This document shows positions 6,485-12,184 of a stretch of DNA of 12,184 bases, in pieces. Both the position numbers and the translations under genes were made by a program. Under the pieces are notes generated by a model that saw only the letters and a program-made list of their open reading frames with translations, did not search any database and was not told the DNA's origin. Position 1 is the stretch's first letter, and each line of letters begins with the position of its first letter. This stretch comes from an uncultured Alistipes sp. (GTDB lineage Bacteria > Bacteroidota > Bacteroidia > Bacteroidales > Rikenellaceae), in the NCBI GenBank assembly GCA_937880705.1, contig CALGRZ010000027.1, positions 1 to 12,184 on the forward strand, read 5' to 3'.

Positions 6485-7867
6485 CTACTTCTTGATGTTG
6501 GGCAGCTCCAGACCATAGCCCTTCACCTTATCCTCACGCTTGAGCCACAGGCCGAAGAAGAGGGCGAAGAGGCCGAATGACGAGAAGATGACCATAGGCA
6601 GCGTGTAACCACCCGTAGCATCGAGCACCTCGCCAATGAGCTTGGGCACTGCAAACAGACCTATGTTCTGGATCCAGAAGATCACGCAGTAGGCCGAGCC
6701 GAGGATGCGCTCGTCGATAATCTTGGGTACCGAGGGCCACAAAGCTGCGGGCACCAGCGAGAACGACACGCCAAGGATGACGATGATGGTAATGGCCAGA
6801 ACCTTCGAGGGGAAGGCGGGCAAGAGGAAGGCGAAGCTCAAGTGGCAGGCGATCATCACCAGCGAACCCACCATAAGCATCGAGGCAGCCTTACCCTTGT
6901 TGTCGATGAAGGCACCGAGGGCGGGGGTGAGCACCATAGCCAGGATGGGGAAGCAGCTGAAGAGCTGTGCACCGGTTGCGCTATCCGTGCCGAGCGTTAC
7001 GGCGAGGTAGTCGGGAGCATAACGCTGGAAGGGGAAGATTGCCGAGTAGTAGAGTACGCAGAGCATAGCCACCAACCAGAACATCTTGCTCGAGAAGATC
7101 TTGCCCAGATCCGAGAGCTTGAACTCCTCCTCCGAGGCCTCCTCCGAGAACTCGCCGGCAGCCTTAAGCTGCTTGTCGAACTTCGCGTCGAGGACTACGA
7201 ATACCGAGTAGAAGATAAGACCGATGAGCAGCAGCACGGTACCGAATGCCACGGGAGCAGATACCACACCTGCAACGCCACTATCGCCGAACGCCTCCGA
7301 CACCATGGGCGAGAGCCACATAGCGGCAAAGACACCCAGACGTGCGATAGACATCTCAAGACCCATAGCCATGGCCATCTCCTTACCCTTGAACCACTTG
7401 GCAATAGCCTTCGACACCGTTGTACCTGCCATCTCGCAGCCACAGCCGAAGATCATAAAGCCCAGGCACGACACCTTGGCCGTTGCGGGAAGGCTTACCC
7501 ACCATGAGTTGAGCCACAGCTCCAGCTCCGAGCCGATAAACAAGTCGCTCATACCATAGAACTTGATCGCTGCACCGATAACCATCAGCGAGGCCGACAA
7601 CAGACCGGTGAAGCGGATACCCATCTTATCGAGGATGATACCTGCGAAGATGAGGAAGAAGCAGAATACGTTGAGGAAGTACTCCGAGGCAGCATAGGTA
7701 CCAAAGGTACCGCCATCCCAGCCCAGAGTGCTCTCCAACTGGCTCTTCAGAGGCGAGAGCATGTCCACGAACATGTAGGCGAAGAACATCATCAGTGCGA
7801 TGAGGATCAACGCTGACCAGCGTACAAACACCGAGTCGTTAAGTTTACGTTGAATTGTTTGAGTCAT
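6485..7867 (-). CDS. MFS transporter, MFSD1-like
   Basis: 460 residues with about 12 hydrophobic membrane segments in two halves, split by an acidic cytoplasmic loop (about 228-262, with a SEEASEEEF stretch). Loop motifs between helices 2-3 (GIILDKMGIRFTG, 76-88) and 8-9 (GAFIDNKGKAA, 318-328) are the paired major-facilitator signatures. The stretch at about 370-412 (LVPAALWPSVPKI, then AYCVIFWIQNIGLF) recalls the MFSD1 branch, whose animal member is a lysosomal dipeptide carrier, so peptide or organic-solute transport in the inner membrane is a reasonable guess. The substrate cannot be read from sequence. It lies 45 bases after the TPR gene on the same strand and has no visible promoter of its own, so it is probably the last gene of the era operon. 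Family call firm, subfamily call tentative. Confidence 0.85.
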   Translation of the reverse strand: MTQTIQRKLNDSVFVRWSALILIALMMFFAYMFVDMLSPLKSQLESTLGWDGGTFGTYAASEYFLNVFCFFLIFAGIILDKMGIRFTGLLSASLMVIGAAIKFYGMSDLFIGSELELWLNSWWVSLPATAKVSCLGFMIFGCGCEMAGTTVSKAIAKWFKGKEMAMAMGLEMSIARLGVFAAMWLSPMVSEAFGDSGVAGVVSAPVAFGTVLLLIGLIFYSVFVVLDAKFDKQLKAAGEFSEEASEEEFKLSDLGKIFSSKMFWLVAMLCVLYYSAIFPFQRYAPDYLAVTLGTDSATGAQLFSCFPILAMVLTPALGAFIDNKGKAASMLMVGSLVMIACHLSFAFLLPAFPSKVLAITIIVILGVSFSLVPAALWPSVPKIIDERILGSAYCVIFWIQNIGLFAVPKLIGEVLDATGGYTLPMVIFSSFGLFALFFGLWLKREDKVKGYGLELPNIKK

Positions 7868-7912
7868 AATGTTTTTATTAAGTTTAAAATTGTGTGTGTC
7901 ACATTCTTTCGA

Positions 7913-9925
7913 TTAACGATCGCCTATGCGGAACTCCGCCAAGATGGTGTAGGCAGCCTCGATACCCAACTCACCGGCCTTCGAGAGATCCATGCATCCC
8001 TTGCGCGTATCCTTCATAAATATCTGCACCAGACCACGGTTGTAGTAGGCCTCGCCGAGATTTTGGTCGAGCTCTATGGCGCGCGTATAGTCATCGTAGG
8101 CCTCGGGCAGCATACCCGATATGGCCAACAGGTTGGCGCGGTTGTAGTAGGCCTCCGCCAGGTCGGGATAGAGCTTTATCGCCTTGTTCATATCCTCGAT
8201 AGCCTCATCGTAGCTATAGGTGCGCGTACCGGCATTGTGCAGTCGCTTGGCGGGGTCCGAGTCGATGGTGATGCTCTGGTAGGAGTTGTCGATCGACGAT
8301 ATGAAGTCGATCATCTCGGCGCGTGTCGTAGCGCGGTTGATATATAGGAAGGGGTTGGCAGGGTTGAGCTGTATGGCCTCCGTGAAGCTGTTCACGGCAC
8401 TTGTGTACTGCTTGATGAGCGACTGGCTGATGCCACGCTCGAAGAGTGCCACCCAACGCTCTCCATTCGTATCGTGCAGACGCTCGGCCATACGACGGTC
8501 GATGACAAGCAGCTCATCGGGCTCGAGGTTCGAGGCACGACAGTCGAGGCGCATAAGCGGATTATCGAGCTTTGCGATGAAGTCCCTCACGCGCTGCGTG
8601 CGGAAGCGGCGTGTACGACGGTCGTTGACCCTGTCGGAGTCATCCTCCAAGAGCGTGAAGCGGAACATGGGTATGAGTGTCAGGCCGTTGCTGCCTGCCG
8701 ATGTCACGGTTGTGGCTATGCGCTCGAAGTTGCGCTCCATGAGGTTGCTCTCGAACGACAGCAGCTTGTCGAAACGCTGCGTGGTGTCGGCATATATCGA
8801 GTAGGTCGAATCCTTAAGACGTGAGCGATACTCGGCAATCTTGCGCTCGGCAGTGCGGTTGTCGCGCTCGGCACCCGCCACATCGTGCTTGGCACGGCGC
8901 AGGAGGCTGCGCCCGAGGTAGGCATTGGCAAAGTCCGGATAGAGCTCTATGGCACGGCTGTAGTCGGCAATGGCGGCATCGATGTCGCCAAGGCGCGTAT
9001 GGAGCATGGCGCGGTTGTAGTAGACCAGCACGTTGTTGGGAGAGAACTCCGCCACGCGGTCAAAGTCCTCCAGAGCGCGGTTATAATCTCCTATCTCGGT
9101 ACGCACGATGGCGCGGTTGAAGTAGCCCAGCGACGAGGTGCTATCCAACTCTATGACACGGTCAAAGTCCCTAATCGAGAGCATCGGGCGGTGGGCATAG
9201 CTATGCACAAGTGCACGGTTGAAGTAGCCGGGCAGGTATGTCGAGTCGCACTCCACGGCCTTGTCGAAGTCGGCACACGCCTCGTCGTAGCGACGCTGCT
9301 CCAGATAGAGGGCACCACGACGATTGTAGCCATCGGGGTCCTCGCGGTTGGTGCGTATAGCCTGGTTATAATCCTCATAGGCCCTCGCGGTATCCTTGAG
9401 GTAGAGGTAGCTCGTGCCACGGTTGATGTAGGCGGCGACGTGTCGTTTTTCGTAGCGTATGTACTTGTTGAAGTCCTCCACGGCGGCCTCAAACTGCTGG
9501 TTGAGCAGGCGTGTCACACCGCGACTATAGTAGGGGTCGGGCAGGTCGGGTCGCAGCTCTATGGCCTGCTGAAAGTCGTTCAGAGCGTCGTCGTAGTTGC
9601 CCAGGCGTGAACGTGTGATGGCACGATAGTAGAAGGCTCCCGTAAAGACGGGGTTGAGCTCCACGGCGCGCGTGAAGTCGTCGTCGGCACCCAGCAGGTC
9701 GTCCATGTTGTACTTGGCGATGCCACGCAGGAAGTAGGCGTCGAAGTCCTTGGCATCGTGGCGCAGCAGCACGTTGAGGATGTCGATAGCCTCGCGGTAG
9801 TTGCTCTTGACCATGCTCTGCTGTCCCATCCAGTAGATATAGTTACGATCGTACTGCGCACAGGCGTGGTGTGCCGGTGCTATGCAGCCGATAATCAGCA
9901 GTATGGTTATAAGTAGCCTACGCAT
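7913..9925 (-). CDS. Exported tetratricopeptide-repeat protein
   Basis: 670 residues. The N-terminus is basic then hydrophobic (MRRLLITILLIIGC) and ends in HACAQ. Either signal peptidase I cleaves after Ala23, or IIGC with Cys14 is a lipobox; export is likely both ways. Residues about 29-362 hold roughly ten 34-residue TPR units with recurring AYYNRA, GDYxxALxDFxxAIELxP patterns. Residues about 363-488 are not TPR-like and are rich in Arg and Asp. Residues about 489-650 contain four or so more units, with an insert near 540-570. TPR arrays bind protein partners; no enzymatic domain is present. It starts 49 bases after the era stop codon, which suggests co-transcription. Similar many-TPR proteins are common in Bacteroidales and mostly uncharacterised, so the partner is unknown. 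Confidence 0.85.
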   Translation of the reverse strand: MRRLLITILLIIGCIAPAHHACAQYDRNYIYWMGQQSMVKSNYREAIDILNVLLRHDAKDFDAYFLRGIAKYNMDDLLGADDDFTRAVELNPVFTGAFYYRAITRSRLGNYDDALNDFQQAIELRPDLPDPYYSRGVTRLLNQQFEAAVEDFNKYIRYEKRHVAAYINRGTSYLYLKDTARAYEDYNQAIRTNREDPDGYNRRGALYLEQRRYDEACADFDKAVECDSTYLPGYFNRALVHSYAHRPMLSIRDFDRVIELDSTSSLGYFNRAIVRTEIGDYNRALEDFDRVAEFSPNNVLVYYNRAMLHTRLGDIDAAIADYSRAIELYPDFANAYLGRSLLRRAKHDVAGAERDNRTAERKIAEYRSRLKDSTYSIYADTTQRFDKLLSFESNLMERNFERIATTVTSAGSNGLTLIPMFRFTLLEDDSDRVNDRRTRRFRTQRVRDFIAKLDNPLMRLDCRASNLEPDELLVIDRRMAERLHDTNGERWVALFERGISQSLIKQYTSAVNSFTEAIQLNPANPFLYINRATTRAEMIDFISSIDNSYQSITIDSDPAKRLHNAGTRTYSYDEAIEDMNKAIKLYPDLAEAYYNRANLLAISGMLPEAYDDYTRAIELDQNLGEAYYNRGLVQIFMKDTRKGCMDLSKAGELGIEAAYTILAEFRIGDR

Positions 9926-9974
9926 CGAGTGCCTCTTGTTACCTCTATAAAACGCCCCGCATTACCATTTATTG

Positions 9975-10859
9975 TTACTCCAGCTCGTAGCCGAAGCGTT
10001 TGAGCTGGTTGTCATTGTTGCGCCAATCCTCATTAACCTTGACATAGAGTTCGAGGAAGACCCTCTTCTGCAAGAAGGCCTCCAGGTCGTGGCGTGCCGC
10101 CTGGCCTACGCGCTTGAGCTTCTCACCCTTGTGACCGATGAGGATGCCCTTCTGCGAGTTGCGTGCAACATATATCGTAGCCGATATGCGGTCTATGGTT
10201 GGCTCCTCCTTGTAGCTCTCGATGGCTATCTCGCACGAATAGGGGATCTCCTTGTCGTAGTTCAGCAGTATCTTCTCGCGGATGATCTCCGAGGCAAAGA
10301 AGCGCAGGGTCTTGTCCGTGAGCGTATCCTTCGGATAGAAGGGCTCACCCTCGGGCAGACGCTCCACGATAAGGTCAAACAGACCTCCGACGTTGAAGTT
10401 CTCCTTGGCCGATACGGGGGCTATGACAGCCTCGGGCAGCAGCTCCTGCCACCTCTCCACAAGGGCTGTGAGCTTGTCGGGCGTGGTAAGGTCTATCTTG
10501 TTGATCACCACGATGGTGGGTATGCCCGACAGGCGCACACGCTCGATAATCTCGGCCGAGCGGTCGCTCTGCTCAACGGTGTCGGTGACGTAGAGCAACA
10601 CATCGGCATCGGTGATGGCACCGCGCACAAACTTCATCATCTTCTCTTGGAGCTTGTAGTTGGGCTTCAGGATACCGGGTGTGTCGGAGTATACAATCTG
10701 GAAGTCGTCGCCATTGACAATACCCATGATACGGTGACGTGTGGTCTGCGCCTTCGATGTTATGATCGAAAGTCGCTCGCCCACCAGGGCGTTCATCAGT
10801 GTCGACTTACCCACATTGGGGTTGCCTATGATATTTACAAAACCGCTTTTGTGACTCAT
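9975..10859 (-). CDS. era: GTPase Era, ribosome assembly factor
   Basis: 294 residues, full length for Era (about 300). It binds the 3' end of 16S rRNA and helps mature the 30S subunit; a GTP switch controls it. G1 GNPNVGKS is at 12-19, the switch region SKAQTTRHRIMG at 35-46, G3 DTPG at 59-62, G4 NKID at 120-123 and G5 SAK at 150-152. The C-terminal KH domain has the RNA-binding loop GILIGHKGEKLKRVG at 238-252. All key residues are present. It is the first gene of a minus-strand set followed by the TPR and MFS genes, and is divergent from rpoD. A consensus promoter lies 31 bases upstream. Confidence 0.97.
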   Translation of the reverse strand: MSHKSGFVNIIGNPNVGKSTLMNALVGERLSIITSKAQTTRHRIMGIVNGDDFQIVYSDTPGILKPNYKLQEKMMKFVRGAITDADVLLYVTDTVEQSDRSAEIIERVRLSGIPTIVVINKIDLTTPDKLTALVERWQELLPEAVIAPVSAKENFNVGGLFDLIVERLPEGEPFYPKDTLTDKTLRFFASEIIREKILLNYDKEIPYSCEIAIESYKEEPTIDRISATIYVARNSQKGILIGHKGEKLKRVGQAARHDLEAFLQKRVFLELYVKVNEDWRNNDNQLKRFGYELE

Positions 10860-10889
10860 CTTCTACACTTGTCTATATAAACATTCGCG

Positions 10890-10922
10890 CAAAGTTAGTC
10901 ATTTTAGCCGAGAAAAGCCAAT
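10890..10922 (-). promoter_or_regulatory. Promoter of era (and probably the era-TPR-MFS operon)
   Basis: On the minus strand ATTG (10922-10919), one base off TTTG, is followed after 21 bases by TAACTTTG (10897-10890), a perfect TAnnTTTG. The predicted start near 10883 gives era a short leader of about 24 bases. No comparable element lies in the 49- and 45-base gaps downstream, which supports a three-gene transcript. Confidence 0.65.
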
Positions 10923-11094
10923 ATCATACAATATTTATTATATATAGTTGCGTTATCTACCCGCCAGAGGGGGCTGTGCACGGCATTGCAGGGTGGTACA
11001 AAAATATTTTTTTGCCTCCGGTGAAACAAAATCACTGCCGTGTGCGTATATTGTGTAATTGTGAAATAATATTTGAAAGAAGAGATAGATATTT

Positions 11095-11955
11095 ATGCGT
11101 CAATTAAAGATTACAAAGTCGATTACCAATCGTGAGAGTGCATCGCTGGACAAGTACCTGCAGGAGATTGGTAAGGTGGAGCTTATCTCGGTTGAGGAGG
11201 AGGTAGAGCTCGCGCAACGCATCCGCAAGGGTGACCAGGAGGCGTTGGAGAAGCTCACCAAGGCCAACCTTCGTTTCGTGGTCTCGGTAGCCAAGCAGTA
11301 CCAGAACCAGGGTTTGAGCCTCCCCGACCTTATCAACGAGGGTAACCTCGGCCTTATCAAGGCTGCCGAGAAGTTCGACGAGACCCGAGGCTTTAAGTTT
11401 ATCTCGTATGCCGTATGGTGGATCCGCCAGTCTATCCTTCAGGCTCTGGCCGAGCAGTCGCGTATTGTACGTCTGCCCCTGAATCAGGTTGGCTCACTGA
11501 ATAAGATCAACAAGGCCTTCGCCCGCTTCGAGCAGGAGCACGAGCGCACCCCGTCGGCCGAGGAGCTTGCCAACGAGTTGGAGCTGCCCAAGGAGAAGGT
11601 TACCGACACGCTGCGTGTTGCCGGCCGTCACATCTCGGTTGATGCCCCCTTTGCCGATGGCGAGGACAACAGCCTACTGGATGTGTTGGTCAACACCGAC
11701 TCACCCAATGCCGACCGCGGTCTTATCAACGAGTCGCTGGCCACGGAGGTGGAGCGTGCTCTGGAGATACTCACCGAGCGTGAGCGCGACATCATCCGCT
11801 ACTTCTTCGGCATCGGCTGTTCGGAGATGACCCTCGAGGAGATCGGCGAGAAGTTCGACCTTACGCGCGAGCGTGTACGCCAGATCAAGGAGAAGGCCAT
11901 CCGCAAGCTCCGTCAGTCGTCGCGTAGCAAGCTGCTCAAGTCGTACCTCGGTTAG
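11095..11955 (+). CDS. rpoD: Primary sigma factor RpoD (sigma-70/SigA, Bacteroidetes type)
   Basis: 286 residues, matching the short primary sigma factor of Bacteroidetes, which lacks region 1.1 and the long non-conserved insert of E. coli RpoD. Region 1.2 covers about 17-45 ([19 protein letters not shown]). Region 2 covers about 54-124, with the promoter -7 recognition and melting helix [17 protein letters not shown] at 102-118. Region 3 spans about 130-200. Region 4 covers about 216-284, with the DNA-binding helix-turn-helix [18 protein letters not shown] at 247-264. It directs core RNA polymerase to housekeeping promoters of the TTTG/TAnnTTTG type seen in this window. Upstream, AATATTTG at 11068-11075 is near the -7 consensus but has no good -33 partner, so its own promoter is not clear. 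No Shine-Dalgarno; the leader before the ATG is A/G-rich. Confidence 0.97.
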   Translation: MRQLKITKSITNRESASLDKYLQEIGKVELISVEEEVELAQRIRKGDQEALEKLTKANLRFVVSVAKQYQNQGLSLPDLINEGNLGLIKAAEKFDETRGFKFISYAVWWIRQSILQALAEQSRIVRLPLNQVGSLNKINKAFARFEQEHERTPSAEELANELELPKEKVTDTLRVAGRHISVDAPFADGEDNSLLDVLVNTDSPNADRGLINESLATEVERALEILTERERDIIRYFFGIGCSEMTLEEIGEKFDLTRERVRQIKEKAIRKLRQSSRSKLLKSYLG

Positions 11956-11970
11956 GCTGCGTGAGGTAGT

Positions 11971-12010
11971 CCTCTGCATGCAGGCATGCTATATTTTGCC
12001 TGTTGCAGGG
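11971..12010 (+). terminator. Probable terminator after rpoD
   Basis: TGCA..CAGGCA (11975-11986) pairs with TGCCTG.TGCA (11997-12007), with small bulges, and outer C/T bases pair with GGG. The hairpin is followed by TCGTTTT. It begins 16-20 bases after the rpoD stop codon and precedes the separate tRNA-Thr promoter. Confidence 0.6.
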
Positions 12011-12070
12011 TCGTTTTGGGGGCATAAAAGAGAAAAAAGAGCCAATAACGCAAATTTTCTTTTACAAAAT

Positions 12071-12101
12071 TTTGCAGATTAAAAAAACTTGTGTACTTTT
12101 G
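12071..12101 (+). promoter_or_regulatory. Promoter of tRNA-Thr
   Basis: TTTG (12071-12074), 19 bases, then TACTTTTG (12094-12101): both elements match the Bacteroidetes consensus exactly. Transcription would start near 12108, about 24 bases before the tRNA 5' end. Confidence 0.85.
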
Positions 12102-12131
12102 TGCACTCTTAAAACGAGAGTAGGGAATTAT

Positions 12132-12184
<53 letters not shown>

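Noticed and set aside
8130..9230. Regularly spaced short repeats resembling a CRISPR array
   Set aside because: Spacing is about 102 bases (34 codons) and the units encode the TPR consensus, so they are protein-coding repeats.
8885..9610. Plus-strand 241-residue open frame inside the TPR gene
   Set aside because: It mirrors the repetitive, G/C-ended TPR codons and shows no domain of its own.
9972..10880. Plus-strand 302-residue open frame fully antisense to era
   Set aside because: Every Era motif is on the minus strand. G/C-ended codons of the real gene suppress stops in the opposing frame, which explains the length.

Overview
The window looks like chromosomal DNA from a member of the Bacteroidales. 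Several promoters match the Bacteroidetes pattern (TTTG, about 19-21 bases, TAnnTTTG). The primary sigma factor is the short form, without region 1.1, that is typical of the phylum. There are many SPII lipoproteins and no strong Shine-Dalgarno sequences. From about 2.6 kb rightwards the coding DNA is G/C-rich with G/C-ending codons, which suggests an Alistipes-like (Rikenellaceae) genome. The genus is an inference.

Left part (1-2450): a minus-strand lipoprotein gene of the glycoside hydrolase 9 type, with an N-terminal Ig-like domain and the DAGD catalytic-base motif. Its C-terminal part, which should carry the catalytic acid, is missing, and a frameshift near 165-178 followed by AT-rich DNA is likely. 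To its right lies tRNA-Pro(TGG) with its own consensus promoter and an intrinsic terminator. Codon use in this part is more mixed than in the rest, so it may be an island beside a tRNA gene, or a join made in assembly.

Middle (2450-6480): a minus-strand surface lipoprotein made of about five tandem fibronectin-III-like modules, with a strong terminator after it. A 358-base divergent intergenic region follows and contains a multi-stem inverted-repeat element that looks like a structured leader. Next is a plus-strand glutamate decarboxylase gene (gadB). A perfect 11-bp hairpin terminator separates gadB from the convergent genes on its right.

Right part (6480-10920): a minus-strand set transcribed era -> TPR-repeat exported protein -> MFS transporter (MFSD1-like), with gaps of 45-49 bases and a recognisable promoter only upstream of era. 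This is probably one operon that ends at the shared hairpin. Divergent from era is rpoD (plus strand), with a terminator hairpin behind it. After that come a perfect promoter and the first 53 bases of tRNA-Thr(GGT), cut by the window edge.

The housekeeping genes (era, rpoD, tRNAs) are ordinary. The points most worth a second look are the broken GH9 gene with its compositional boundary, the structured element between the lipoprotein and gadB, and the gadB gene with no antiporter gene beside it. I did not find convincing evidence of a new defence, mobile or biosynthetic system.
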